DNA of 64,000 nucleotides from Trochalopteron elliotii (Eukaryota; Chordata; Aves; Passeriformes; Leiothrichidae). The notes beneath the pieces were generated by a model. The model ran no database searches. It was not told the DNA's origin and saw only the letters and a program-made list of their open reading frames with translations. The DNA lies in NCBI GenBank assembly GCA_024734555.1, contig JANPWX010000072.1:3878420-3942419 (forward strand), written 5' to 3'. Below, in pieces: positions 1-12,722 of this stretch (the first letter of the stretch is position 1; every line of letters starts with the position of its first letter). A program made the translations under genes and the position numbers.

Positions 1-1639
1 AACTGATATTGCAGAATATCAGTTTTTGGAAAGGATGTAGATATCCTTTCTCTACTAACACATGACCTGAATGTCACCATTAGATTTATTCTGGTGTATG
101 TTTATATTGGAGTGGTAATACAGAGAGCCAGAGTGTGGCACACTACCTGTGTCCCGTGCCACATAAAACAAAGCAGTGTCTCACTCAATGATACAGTATA
201 ATCAATGAAATCCTTCATGAAATCCTTCAGTGTGTGTTGTTGAGTGACTCTGTGGAAGACATATATGTTAAAATGTAAAGTCGAAGAAGGAAAGCCTGGA
301 ATTTCTTGTATATACTTGAATAACTCAAGTAAAACAAGTTCAGTTATCCATGAAGTATCAATTCACAAGGGCTTTGAAACAAATCTAGTTTTTAAGTCAC
401 CTGCAAAATCCACTAACTTTTACCTTGCTCCCTGTAGTAAAAGATGGAATTATGGAATGAATTATTTACAGCTTCAGAGGTCTCCATCTGTTCTTATTTT
501 GCAGTACTAACATTGTTATATACACTTCTTTATAGCTCACTTGATCTGGTATCTGCCTCCCATTGTTAATAATTCACTTCCGGCTTCATAATCTGTTAAT
601 AGGCAGCCAATTCCTATACTCATGTCTACGAGAGCTCTTCAATGATCCTTGTGTATATAAAATACTGGCTAACCATAGAAATGTTACAACCAGATAAATA
701 AAGTTGTAAATTTCTAGACAGTTTTGAAATCATTAGCATTATTTACAACATTGTTGCAACAGCTGTTATGCATCTGAAACTTGAGAGTTGGTGGCAATTG
801 TATAATACACTAGTCAAGAAAATGTTTTATTTATCAAAACTGTATTGAAAACCAGTTCAAAATATGTACATATGTTTATATAAAGACTTGGATATAAATA
901 TAGAAGCTCTTTTTGTTGTTTTGGTGTTACTAATAATTAATTAGATATACACAACATTCAAGGGTAGTGTCCACTTATCTTTTTAGCAGCAGTTTTCTCA
1001 CTCTTTCCTGACTGTTAAACAGGCCACATGAAACATACAATCAAAGGAAAAACAAATACTATTTTCAAGGACAGTACATACGATATATTCATTGAGTTTA
1101 TCTACTTAAGTCGAAGGTGTTAACAAATGACAGAGAGGAAAGCAACCAAAAGATTCTTCATTAAAAATAAGCAAAGAGGAATGACAGATTTCAGATTTTA
1201 AATGGAGAAACGTGTGATTTCTTAATGTTTTTAAGATATCAAATGTAGAAGGTCATGTCTCCTGTTCCTTTTACCCTAATCCTAGTCAAACATGTGCCAA
1301 AATCCTGAGTTTGGGCAAATGTTCAAGCCATTGTACTTCATCTAAACTCATTTGTTCAAGGAGCAATGAGCAACTGCTAATACTGTTGTGGTCTCACGGG
1401 TCAGCAGGACACCCTTTGTTGCTGCTGGCTTTCATTGTCAGCAAACGGACAGCAATACCCTCAAGGAAAAAAGGAACTCACATTCTTGGTTTTATTAGGA
1501 TATCTTCTAGTGGTTGTGTTGCATGCTGTGTTTCCCTGCAGCTGTCACTGAAGTGTCTTGCATTGAACGATGTGTATTTCACAAAATGCCTGTTCCCAGT
1601 ACTGCCACTTGAACTGGGCAGTTTTCAATGGTATATTTA
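1..1639. other. Unique AT-rich non-coding DNA
   Basis: No gene, recognisable transposon or RNA gene is visible. The longest open frames are under 130 codons and lack coding character; the one at 1311-1685 begins with TTG. A 12-bp word, atgaaatccttc, occurs twice in succession near 205-232, which is a minor slippage duplication. Confidence 0.6.
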
Positions 1640-1920
1640 TTTATTCCAGAGTTGCGTCTGTGCCTTGGTATGCAATTTAAATTAGATAATCTTTTTTCAG
1701 ATTCTTGTTCAAGATTAACTGTTTTAACTGACTCTGAAATATATCTCCGTGTCTTGTCAGTATCCAGAGCCTATGTGGAGTTTATTCCAGAGTTGCGTCT
1801 GTGCCTTGGTATGCAATTTAAATTAGATAATCTTTTTTCAGATTCTTGTTCAAGATTAACTGTTTTAACTGACTCTGAAATATATCTCCGTGTCTTGTCA
1901 GTATCCAGAGCCTATGTGGA
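1640..1920. repeat. Perfect 141-bp tandem duplication (two copies)
   Basis: Bases 1640-1779 recur at 1781-1920 without a mismatch, with a period of 141 bp. The flanks differ (base 1639 against 1780, and 1780 against 1921), so the duplication is sharply bounded. Because 141 is a multiple of three, the open frame through it (about 1628-1954) simply repeats 47 residues; this is a consequence of the period and not evidence of coding. Identity of this order implies either a recent duplication or an assembly artefact. The unit matches no repeat family I recognise. Confidence 0.97.
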
Positions 1921-4900
1921 CCAAATTAGACTAGACAATCAGTGCTCTCACTGATATTAAATGTGAGGTTTTGTTCGGGATTTTTTAATATGTGCATAGC
2001 AAACCAATTTACTCTCTGTTTATTGCTTTACTTACATATGATTCATTTTTCACAGTATGCTAGGGAAAAGGACATAGAAAAATTACAAATCCTTCAACCA
2101 TTTAGCCCAATGCCACATATTCCATTCTGAGAACTTTTGAGATACGTAGTTTCAGAGTTGCAACCTCTTGGACTGAAGTGGATGAACCAGCCCTTCAGGT
2201 TCAGGTAAATTAATCTTATAATAGAGCCTTTTCAGGCATTGTTTCATTATCATACTTGACTTTTTGCTTTTAAATATGTTGATATATGCTTCGCTCAATG
2301 GGTATTTGTGCATGAAAGGCACACTATCCAGTGATTTTTTCCCCCTGTGATCTCTCTTTCTAGTTAAATCTTAAGTGTTAGGGAGTAATGTTTATTATGT
2401 TATCACTCTGTACGTTATTTTATCAAGAGATATGTTCAGATCCTTTGGCAACATAAGAGAAGAACAAATGTTAATACTTTCTGTTGTTAAACATATGTCG
2501 ACACAAAATTATTCTTTCATACAGCTGAATGAAGGTATTGTTTTACTATGTGACAAATCATATTCTTTCACCTCCAGTCCAAATATAATTGAAATATTGT
2601 CAATACTGAAAGGCTGAATTCATCTACATGTGAAACTTCTATGCTCTGAAGAGGATATACTGTTAATTCTGGGGTTTGCATCTTATGGATACCTATCAAT
2701 TTCTCTGTTCTGTCGTCTGCTTTCAGGATATTTGGGCAGATGAAATTTCCTCGTCTAATTTTATGTAAGAGCCCAGTCTGCCAGAGATGTACAGTATATT
2801 TGTCTATTTTTTTTTCCATAATTAATTGATTTCTTTTTTTCCTTTAGTACTACACAAAGAATGGGAGCACAGAGAGGTTATTTAAATTTCCGACACTCAA
2901 TAAAGATCGGAGCTACAGGTAGCTCCAGTGCCAAGTTCTGTCTTTAGTGGATCACCCTGTGGAACTGCCTGGGGTGCATCACAGAGAGGTGGAGCCAGCA
3001 AGCAGCTGCATGGGGATTTTGCAATTATCTAAGGCTAACCTGCCACAGGAACTGAAAAGGGTTTATGCCTAACAACAGCCTTGAAACCAGCACTTGTCAC
3101 AACAACTACTCACTAGGAAGAAATATTTGCACATACATGTAGCCAATTGATTGTTTTTAATTGATGCTGCATTGCTTCAACCCAGATAGCACTGTTCCAC
3201 AGAGAAGCAGAGAAACCATTGCATCCTCCTTCATCAGTGACCTAAATTACAGGTATGTCATGTGTATCTTTATGGACAACTGTACCTTCACACAGATTTT
3301 ACCAAAAATCTGGTGAAAAGAATAAAAATATTCTTCATTCCTTTTGGGGCATTTTTTGCTGTAGTTGAATACAGTTACTCTCCCAGTGAATATCAAGAAA
3401 TGTAGAAAGAAAGCTCTTCAATACTTTCAATTGTAATTAATTTAGTGATTTGAAGACCTCCCTATCTGTAGACACCATTCATTTGGAAAGAACAAATGAA
3501 AACAGGTTTAATAGGATAGATTTAGATAACACACTCATAGCAATTAAGTCAGCTCAAGCTGCTCTGTAAGAGACAGTCACTGTCTCAGTGATGGTACAAT
3601 GAGAAAAGAGATAGAAAAAAATCACTAGGAAAAAGAGAATATTATCTCTGATACATTTATAAATATTGCATAGTTCCAGGATACTTTAGAATAAGCAATT
3701 AAAATTTTTGTCCCCTATATATATAATTATTCCAAATTAGTTCATACAATAGAAAATATATGAAAATAGACAAAATATGAACATCACAAATCAAAATATA
3801 CAAAAAGAAAAGTGATGAGTTAATAAAAGTTTCTAATTTGAGGATAGGGGTTTGCTGATCAGTCCTCAATAAGTAAATGCATTTTAATGTTATCTTGCCA
3901 GTTAGTTATTAATGGAAAGTAATTTTTTCAATAGTTACTATATCTAGGAAGTCTAGATCAAATGATCTAGAACCTATTATTAACTGTAAATGAGTCACCA
4001 TCAGGCAGCGACTTGAACATGATAGTCATATATTCCTTGGAAAATGAATTTGCATATTTGCAGAGATTTCACAGAGCTGCTTAAAAAAATCAACACAAAG
4101 CTTACAGGTGTGAACATGAATGGTGGATAAATACAGAAAAATTATGATACTCCTTACATACAGTTAACAGAAGAAGCTAATTTAACTGAGTAAATTATTT
4201 ACTCATCTTTAGTCTTGAACAGTCTGGCTAAAATGACATTATTTTCAACTCTTCAAATTTTAAAATGATTAGGCTATTGAAGTTATGTTTCTATTCCCAT
4301 TATACCTGTCATAAACTTCTCTTACACTCAGCAGTTTTATCTGGCCCAATTATTTCTACAGTCTGTAAATACAGCCCTTACATTTTGCCATCAAAAATGA
4401 CACTGAAACCTGCATGGCTAAAAAATTTATGCACTGTAACTTTACTGAAATGAAACTGTAATATTACCATAAATCTTCAGTATTTAGTATGAAAATGCAC
4501 TCCCATATTATTTACTGATGCTTTTCATATATTTTTGTATAAAATGTAAAAGGAACAGAAATCCGTGAGGTGATCATTTTACACCTGAGTTTTTTGTAAA
4601 AAGAAAATTGTACAAAATAGATTATCTGTCTGCAATCATAATTGCTACCTGATAAGATTATTCAACTGCTAATTAAAGGTACTGAAACCTGGGAATTGTA
4701 AAGGATTAAGATTCTGTAAAAAGATAAGGATTCTGTAAAAACTACTATTCCTATTAGAAATTGTCATTCAAACTCAGGAATGGGAAGATTCAGAGCATGC
4801 ATTGTGAATGACTTTTATGATATCTGTCTTGATGGGAAGATATGTACATTGTAAATTATGAAAATTTAAAAGAGTATGGGAGAACCAAAAAACCCTCAAA

Positions 4901-5170
4901 AGTACAGTACATAATGACACCTAAGCCCAAAATATCTAAAATGCTTGAGTGTGTCCACATTACTAAAATATAATAAATATTTGATAACCTTTTTTACTTT
5001 AGTGGGACTACAAAGTATACTGTCTTCTAGGATGTCACAGTGTGCTTTTGGAGACAGAAACTGAAGCAATGTATTTCTCTGGTGTAGTATATTAGTTTAC
5101 AAAAAATGCTTTTTACATTTATTTTTCACCATTGAGCAACACAAGATGGTAGATTTGTCTTTAAAGCATT
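1921..5170. other. Unique AT-rich non-coding DNA
   Basis: There is no supported gene. A weak exon-like segment (2056-2204) has an acceptor (ttcatttttcacag) and a donor (ttcag/gtaaat), but its best frame closes after 24 codons. Near 4705-4745 the word gattctgtaaaaa occurs twice about 22 bp apart. The rest shows nothing beyond AT-rich sequence. Confidence 0.55.
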
Positions 5171-6082
5171 GGATGCAGCACTCCAGCTGAAATCTCATGA
5201 GAGTAGAGGAGCAGAATCCACACCCTCCCCTGCTGCCCACACTGCTTTGATGTAGACGCTCACCATTTTTGGATGCAGCCCAGGACACATTTGACTTTTT
5301 GGGCTGTGAGTGTCCATTGCTGGGTCATGTCCATCCTCTCATCCACCAGCACCCTCAAGTCCTTCTGGGCAGGGCTGCTCTGATCTGTTCATCCTCCAGC
5401 CTCTGTTGGTACTGGGGGTTGCCCAGACCCGGGTGCAGCACCTTGAATTTGGTCTTGTTAAACCTCTAAAGATTCCCACGCACTCACTTTTTAAGCTTGT
5501 CTGAGCCCCTCTGGATTCTACCCCATCCCTCAGATGTGCCAGCTGCACCACTTAGCTTGGTCTCATCTGCAGATTTGCTAAGGGTACAGTCAATCCCTTT
5601 TTCTATGTCATTAATGAAGATAATAAATACAACTGGTCCCCAGACAGATCCTTGAGGATCCCCACACCACTTATCACTGATGTCCATCAGGATTCTGAGC
5701 CTATGACCACTACCCTCTGGATATGATCACCCAACTGCTTTCTTATCCATCTTACAGTTCAGCCATCAAATCCTTCTCTCTCCAATATGGAGAATAGGAT
5801 ATTGTGGGAGACTGTGCCAAAGACCATACAGAAGTCCAGATAAATGACATCCATAACCTTTCCCTTGTCTGCTCATGCAGCCACTCCATCATAGAAGGCC
5901 ATCAAGCTCATCAGCTGGGGCTTGCCCCAGGTGAAGCTGTACTGGTTGTCTCAAATCACCTCAATATACTTCAATCTAAATTCTAGGATTTCCATGATAT
6001 TCCCAAGCACAGAAGTAAGGCTGACAGGTCAGTAGTTCCCAGGGTCCTCCTTTCTATTCATAATGAAGATGTAAAAATCCAT
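5171..6082 (-). mobile_element. CR1 LINE fragment, ORF2 reverse-transcriptase region
   Basis: Read on the minus strand, this is the middle to 3' part of CR1 ORF2, which encodes the reverse transcriptase of a non-LTR retrotransposon. Minus-strand translation around 5484-5687 gives recognisable stretches such as DPQGSVWGPVVF and FINDIE, corresponding to the conserved PQGSVLGP and FINDID region. The catalytic FADD box reads SADE, so the enzyme is dead. Plus-strand phrases typical of antisense CR1 include the region of 5960-6050 (cacagaagtaaggctgacaggt). The copy is truncated at both ends, lacks the 3' UTR and has several frame breaks. It is an old relic. Confidence 0.93.
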
Positions 6083-9000
6083 ATGATCAAATTCTGGGGC
6101 TCAAAGGAACAGCTTTCTCTCCTGTGCTGGTTGACTGTTGGTCGACAGCTGTTTCAGCATGTGAGCTACTATTAAATTCATCTTTTTCAGGAATACTTTC
6201 AATATCAATCAAGAAGCCTTACCTTCATTTGAAAATAATTCATTTTTATGCCAGACAGAAGTTTCAGCAAAAAAAATGTGGATTAATTTATTGTGTTGAT
6301 GGTCTAAGATCATCAGATAGGGAGTCTAAGCTCCTTTTGTGCTTCTAGACTGTTTTTGTGCTCCTCAATAATTTACACAGATACAATTTTGAACTATCTT
6401 TTGCTAACTGCAGATTGTGTTTAAATTACTTTATTTCACTCTTGCATTTCAAGTTTAGGACAAATCTCATTTTTCATTAAAAATGTATTTGGCTTACTTG
6501 GAGAGTAGCGAAAGGGGAAAATTGACAAAAAAGAAACGTACCTATTTAGGAGGCCAAAAATATTGAATTAAGAGCTTGATAAATTGTTGCCCATACTATG
6601 CATCACGTGCACATTATTTATTAGAGTAGATTGAATCAGCCTCAGAGGCTATTTGCATTTGAATTCAGCTCAATGCTTCATTTTATCATGAGGAGGAGTA
6701 AAGCAGCTTGTCAAAAACAAAAAATGACATAAGACAAGAGCATTCTTAAAGTTTTGGAAGATTTGATTAGTCTTTTCATTTCTTTATTGCACTTGTACAT
6801 TTGTCCTAATCTTTAAAGGGTTTCAAATGGATAATAAAAATACAATGAAAACCAGGAAAAATGTCAGAGAATCTAAAGGAATGCAAAGGAGTGCATTTTT
6901 AAGGATTCAAAGGGACTTAAAAATATTTACCTTAACTGTGAATGTGGCCTACTTTTTTTTACAATTGAGTTTAAACAAGCAGTATTTATAGTTTATCAAG
7001 GAAAAAGAAGAGTGCATATACTGTTATTATTATTATTACCACCTTATCCAGACAGCCTTAAGAAAAAGGAGAGAAAACAAATTGCATGAACATAAATGTG
7101 TTGAGCCAAACAAGAGGCACAGGATGTCAATCATTTGCACACGGATGATGGTGTCCATCAAGTTTGCTAGGAGTCTTTTCAATCAGAAGAAAAATATCAA
7201 AGCCCTGTAATGATTGTAAATTGCATGGATTTCCCATTCTCATGAGCTAGTTCTGGTTTGGTTATTAAATCCACAGCCCATACAAAGGTTTCTTTATATA
7301 AATATCAATCTTTCTATCAGCGGTGCATGAAACCTACCTAGCAACATACGGTATTAAGATCATCCATCAGCAGCCATATAGCAATCAAAAAGGTTTCATC
7401 ACTTTCTTCTGTTGGTTGGCTTTTCTAAAGGCCAAAGAGAACTTAACTGGATATTCATATCTCAGAGAAACTGTGGCCATTAACTATGTCGCTGTACACA
7501 TGAGAAAATGTTGACATTTACACTGGCAGGAATAGCACTGTTTAAAGAGTTTTGTTTTCATTCCTAGTATATTCTTGACCAAGAAAGAACAGATTTTTAG
7601 AAACAGAGAATTCTCTCTCAAATTCCCTGTGTAATTGAGGTTCTTTGTTTCATAAATTTACTGTTTCTCAATTGTGTAACAGGGAAGAGAAATAATACCT
7701 TGTTAGCATGTCTCTCTGTGTGATAAACAAATACAATTTGATGTGTGCTAAAAGAAGTAGGAGAGAGAAAATATATGTAGGTAAGCAGTCATGTACTCAT
7801 AAAATAAATGATTTCTTGTGAAATAAAATTGAGGAAGCGAGGAAGTTAAATACAAACTGCAGAGTTTTAAATTTAATCTCATTGATAAAAAGATTAATTC
7901 ATTCTCTCCTAGTATTTCACTTATTCTGTGGTTCAGAACTGAAAGGTCAACACCTTACTCACCATGTCACAGTCTTTTCTACAGAATAATTTACTACATC
8001 AGTAACTGAAAATATAATAGATCAAAGTATTTGAAGATAGTCACAATTATCTTGTTCCTGTGATTTCTCATGTTTGACCAAGCTAATTATTGCTTCTTTC
8101 CAGATTTAAAGTAATTGCCAAAGTGTGTTTTTTGAAGGAGAGCTGCCAGAAGGGCAGAAGAAACAGCTCAGAGAATGCTAATAGGACTTAAAACCAGCAG
8201 TTTTTTAAAGGGATGTGACCTGTCATACAAGAGTATCTGACTGCTGCATTTTAAATAAGAGAAGGGGAGTAGGGCCAGTAGTTTGATTTTGTGATTTGAC
8301 TTGAAACTGACATTGCTTCAATCCACAGAATAACAAAACTTATATGGCAGAGATGATAGTATTTATGATTCACGGGAAGGAGTAGGTGTTGCCCTAAAGT
8401 TAATTTCAATACTTCACTGGCAAAATATATTTTTATGTATAGCCAGATCTACAAGTTTTAAAAAAAAGAAAGACTAATTTTCAATTGCATGTATCTGTTT
8501 ATGCTCAGTAGGCACTTTTTTAAAAAAGTAACCAACTGATACCATTTTGTATAAACCCTGGAAAAAATGTGAGGATGGCACAGCTAAATCATGCAAAAAG
8601 TGACACAGAAATAAAATTGCTAGAAGCTTTGGTCAGAAGACTAGTTAATAACTTACTTCTTCACACTGTAAATTAAACACAATTCCAAATTTCTTATTAG
8701 ATCAGCTACAGCGTATTGCAGTATCTTTAATTTTTAATATCAGATTATCAACATTCATGAAGCAAACTGTTTGCAGTCAAACGTTAATCAAGGAATATTT
8801 TTTTAAAAGTAAGAGCATAAATTTAAAATTCTACAACCTTCAAAGATATTACTCTTTCCTTAGATATCCAAGGCAATAAAAAGAAGTTAAAGTTAAGAAG
8901 CACATTCTTTAAAAAGCATTGTTTATTTTGTTTTTAAACACACAGAGATACTGCTGAAAGCTGCAACAGCATAACTCTTCTAATCCTACATTCCCTGTTT

Positions 9001-11172
9001 CTGAGCAATACAGAGTAAATGGCTGGTGCGACACGGTAAAGAAGGAAATTTTTAGAAGTTAATATTTTAATATAGTTATTAGTACAAGTCTCATAGCAAT
9101 TAAGCTGCTATTACCTAAGTAAAGAAGAATCTTAAAAACAAAACCATAATATAAGTCAAAACATAATATGGTCCAGCTGTGACTGAGATTTAAAGTTGCA
9201 AATGTGATCCATCTCAATGCAATAATTCGCACTAGGAAAATCCTGACCAATCCCAGGCCAAGGTTATGGGAGGTGGATCCAGCTCTACCTGCAACCTGAT
9301 ACAGTTTAAATTCACTCTCTGAATATCCTTAAAGGCTGTTGGCCATTACAGGTGAAAGCACGGAAATTGATGTTTTTTGTTAAAATATTCAAAAAGCACT
9401 AGACCAGAGAAAGGAATTTAGAACTGCAGTAAGCATGACTTCAAAGATCAATGATTAACCAGGCAGGATCAAAAGAATCACTGCTGTCAAGCACTATTCA
9501 AAGAACTGGTAATGTTCTCTATGCACTGACTTAATCTAAAAACTATGCTCAAATTTCCTATTGAGGACCTTATTTTTGACACACTTTGACCACCCTGTTT
9601 CATCTAGCAGTGAGCAAAAGAGAAAAGGAAGTGAAGGATATGCTCTGAAGGCTCAGCACTCAGACTAGCAAAAGTCCATTGAAAGTTTAGCCTTTGTGTA
9701 CACTACAGTGTTATTCTTGTGATTACTCGGTTGCTTATATGCTCATTTTATTTCTTAAAATTCCAATATATTGTCTATCAAGATATCACATAAGAACTTT
9801 TGCTTTACTTGCCTTGTTATCTGGCAATTTTTGCAGTGTTTCTGATTCTGCGGGTTACACTTAAAATAGGAATCTACTGTTGCCAACATCTAATTTGTAT
9901 TGACTGCACTTTGTAGAAAGGTTATGAAATTTTATGGTACTAAAACATTTAGCTAAGCACCAGCACTCAGCCTCTAAGCACTGTCTTACAGGTAATATGA
10001 ATTACTTTCTTCTGACATATCAGTGATTTTATTCCATTTTCTTGGATATCATTAACACATTTAAGTTCTACAGCTAATAATGAAATCCTAAGACTGGGTA
10101 TCACTGTGCCACTGGAAGTACTGATCAATCAGTATCTAGGCAGAGATGAAGCCAATTTACTTTAATATCATCGAAAATGGTCTGCCTATACAAGATGTAT
10201 GAGCTATTTAACAGCTTAAATACCCCCTCTATTGGATTAGTGTATTTTATCTGTTCTGTACAGAAAATGCAGTACAGTAGTGTCTGAAAAACCAGGTATA
10301 GTATTTAGTGATATTTTAATACCTCTGGGGTACTCATCTAAACAGAAATTCCAATTCTGATCTAATTAGTTATGGGAATAAGCTAAATGTGGGAATGATT
10401 TTCCATTTTTAATACACTGAGCTCAGTGAAACAGTGACAGTAAGGGTAATGGGGTGAAACTGCTCATATGACTGCTTTCAGAGGATTCTTTTAATATGAC
10501 TCTTTTCAGCTAGACCATGCAAGTCTTGTTGATAGCACTGTATTACTGTGGCTTTATTTATTGCAGAATCAAGAAAAAACAAATGCTTACATTTTTCAAT
10601 AATTTCTTCCTTACAAAGAGAAATGCTTGCTGTGAATGAACACCACATTGAAACTGCTCATCATGTAACAGCTACAAAATACGTGGGTTTTTTCCAGGCA
10701 GGGTTGATCTTGTATTCACATTGGTTCTATAATTTGTTGGGAAAACCTTTCAGGAGCCTTGCTCTTGCACACAATGCTGGAAGACCTCTCTTCTACTAAG
10801 CTCTCTCTCTAAGCAGATCCTTACAGGGTTGCACAGACAATTTACTTTTTCTGGGTTTGAACAGAAAGGCAAAGGCTATTCTTTTTAAAGCAGAAGTAGA
10901 ATAAATCACTCCCCAAACGAGGACAATTTAAGCCAGCTTTCTAATTCCTGGAGTGAAAGTTACATGAGAGAATTGTGTCAATCATATGTATTTGGATTTA
11001 ACGCTAGGGTTTGAAAAACCCAGATAAGCATCTCTTTGCAATATTGATGTTGATTTAAATAGCACCTGGAACACTGGTAATGACCCAAAAGACTGAAATA
11101 AAACAGTATTGTATTTTGCAAGAGACAGGCAAGAAAAATGGTCTGATGGGGACATAATTAGCACAAGAAATT
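6083..11172. other. Unique AT-rich non-coding DNA, about 5 kb
   Basis: I see no gene, LTR, CR1 piece or long tandem repeat. There are short homopolymer runs and a short (TTA)n run near 7025. Open frames are all under 90 codons. Unrecognisably old repeats may be present. Confidence 0.55.
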
Positions 11173-11970
11173 AAAGTTCAAAATCTTGCACATGGGGAGG
11201 AGAAACCTGATACACTGCTGTAGGCTGGGGATATCCAGCTCGAAAACAACTTTGCAGAAGAGTACCTGGGGTTTGTGGTGGACACCTAGTTGAACGTGTC
11301 TGACCAGGATATTTCAGATGTATAGTTGTGGTACTTAGGGACTTGGCTGTGCTGGGTTAATGGTTGGACTCAGTGATCTTAAGGATCTTTTCCAATGTAA
11401 ATGAATCTATGAGCCCGAGATGTTCACTTGCTACAGAGAATCCTGATGATATTCTGGGCTTCCTTAAGCAAAGCACTGCCAGCAGTTAAAAGGAGGTGTT
11501 CCTTCCCCTCCATTAAGCACTGGTGAGGCCATGTCTGATGTACTGGGTCAAGTTCTGGACCCCCAGTGACTGTGATGGTGAGGATAGAATGAGATATCTG
11601 TGACTGCTCAGTCTGGACAGTAGGCAGGTTAGAGGAGATCTTAATGTCTTGTGTAAATTCCTCATGGGAGGGCAGAAGAAGATGGAGGAAGGCCCTTTTC
11701 CATGGTACACAGTGGCAGGACCAGAGACAAACTGAAACAGAGGAGGCTCCCCCTGAGGATCAGAAAACACATTTTTAGTGTGAGGGTGAGCAAGTTCTGG
11801 CAAAATTTGCCCAGAGAGGTTGTGGAATATCTGCCCTTAAGAATATTCTAAAGCCATCTGGACACTGGTCCTGGTAAATTGACTCAATCTAAATGACCCC
11901 ACTCAAGTAGAGAGGTTGTACCAGATGACCTCCAGAGAACCCTGCAAACCTGAACAGTTCTGTACTTCTG
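11173..11970 (+). mobile_element. CR1 LINE 3' portion, split by a nested CR1 tail
   Basis: The sense strand matches the C-terminal ORF2 and 3' UTR of CR1. The first part (11173-11298) begins at the words for a CR1 'cacctggggaggag' stretch and breaks off in the 'gaac-atg-agccag' region. The second part resumes at about 11411 and continues through a 'tggtgaggcc' stretch, a 'ggtgag ... gagaggttgtggaatatctgcc' stretch, and the terminal 'ggttgtaccagatgacctcc' with a 'gttctgtacttctga' tail. Between them lies a separate CR1 3' end (11299-11410). The copy has many point changes and no intact frame. Confidence 0.88.
11299..11410 (+). mobile_element. Nested CR1 3' tail inserted in another CR1
   Basis: This 112-bp block reads as the extreme 3' end of a CR1 copy: a 'ggacttggctgtgctgggttaa' type stretch, then 'ggttggactcagtgatctta', then 'ttttccaatgtaaatgaatc' and 'tatga'. 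These are the hallmarks of CR1 3' termini. It interrupts the host CR1 in mid-ORF, and the host resumes directly after it. It is severely 5' truncated, as is usual for CR1. No clear target-site duplication is visible, also common for CR1. Confidence 0.82.
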
Positions 11971-12032
11971 AAACTGAAAATATTTTCTAGTTCTGTCAGT
12001 TTAATATCCATCTTAGAAAAAAAAAAAAGTAT

Positions 12033-12153
12033 ATATAAATGAAACACATTGTGATAGCTCATGTGTGTTTTAGCTGTTCATTTCATTTTGCAAGGTCCAG
12101 TTCTTAAAGATGAGTGCATCCAAATCATGTGGATTCTTGTGGAAGAAGATAGT
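12033..12153. repeat. 121-bp direct repeat, left copy
   Basis: This copy matches 12602-12722 at an offset of 569 bp with four mismatches in 121 positions. The pair brackets an LTR-like insertion. Similarity may extend past the right end through the shared word gatggct (12159-12165 and 12724-12730). It is far longer than any retroviral target-site duplication. I do not recognise the unit as a known repeat. Confidence 0.95.
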
Positions 12154-12601
12154 GCCTCGATGGCTGACCTGAAACAGAGACTGGACAAGACTAGAGAATA
12201 AAGTAGGTATTTATTCAAAAGCCTCCAGGGTTCACCTTGGGCAGGACTGGATCCTGGCCCAAGGTGCACCCCAAGACCACTACAAAACACGCCACACACG
12301 GAAGGAAAAAAATGGCCCCCAGTCACGAGGCCTTAAATTTTTATCAGTTTTGGTCCATTTGCATATTGGGGTTTAATTGTCCAATTACAGCTTCAGGCTG
12401 TGAGGTCCCATCCTTCTCGTTCCTCCCTTCGGTCCATTGTTGTTTATGCTTTTGGGCCTGAAAGTTGTCCTTGGTTCTCAGCAGAAAAGGGATTTGTTTT
12501 GTCTACCTACCCTGTGAACAGAGCTTACTAACATTTAATATGAGGTTCAGAACTACATCCCTAGGTAACACAGAATCTGCAAACTAAAACTTAGGGCATC
12601 A
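12154..12601 (-). mobile_element. ERV LTR-like insertion between direct repeats
   Basis: About 448 bp that resembles an avian endogenous-retrovirus LTR read on the minus strand. The minus strand carries an AATAAA polyadenylation signal (plus-strand tttatt at 12210-12215). The adjacent stretch (a 'gcctccagggttcacc' motif near 12221, then 'ggactggatcctggccc') looks like R/U5, and the far part has a U3-like 'catttgcatattggggttt' stretch near 12356. Exact TG/CA termini and a short target duplication cannot be assigned. No internal retroviral genes are present, so if the call is right this is a solo LTR. An old non-LTR repeat is the alternative. Confidence 0.62.
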
Positions 12602-12722
12602 ATATAAATGAAACACATTGTGATAGCTCATGTGTGTTTTAGCTGCTCATTTCATTTTGCAAGGTCCAGTTTTTAAAGATGAGTGTGTCCAAATCATGTG
12701 GATTCTTGTGGAAGAAGATAGT
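12602..12722. repeat. 121-bp direct repeat, right copy
   Basis: Partner of 12033-12153, about 96.7% identical (4 differences). Sequence after it is unrelated to sequence after the left copy except for a short shared word, gatggct. It could derive from a tandem duplication that preceded, or accompanied, arrival of the LTR-like block. Confidence 0.95.

Noticed and set aside
1628..1954. Open frame with two identical 47-residue repeats
   Set aside because: The protein repeat is just the 141-bp DNA duplication, whose length happens to be a multiple of three.
2056..2204. Exon-like segment with acceptor ttcacag and donor caggtaaat
   Set aside because: The best frame stops after 24 codons and no partner sites could be linked; splice-like words of this quality are common in AT-rich DNA.
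12354..12370. Octamer-like atttgcat words (also near 4050, 6651, 15594, 21567, 39067, 39126)
   Set aside because: Single octamer words recur by chance in AT-rich DNA; only the 61548 site has a fitting SOX half next to it.
12033..12722. 121-bp repeats as an ordinary target-site duplication
   Set aside because: Retroviral integration duplicates only 4-6 bp, so another mechanism is needed.
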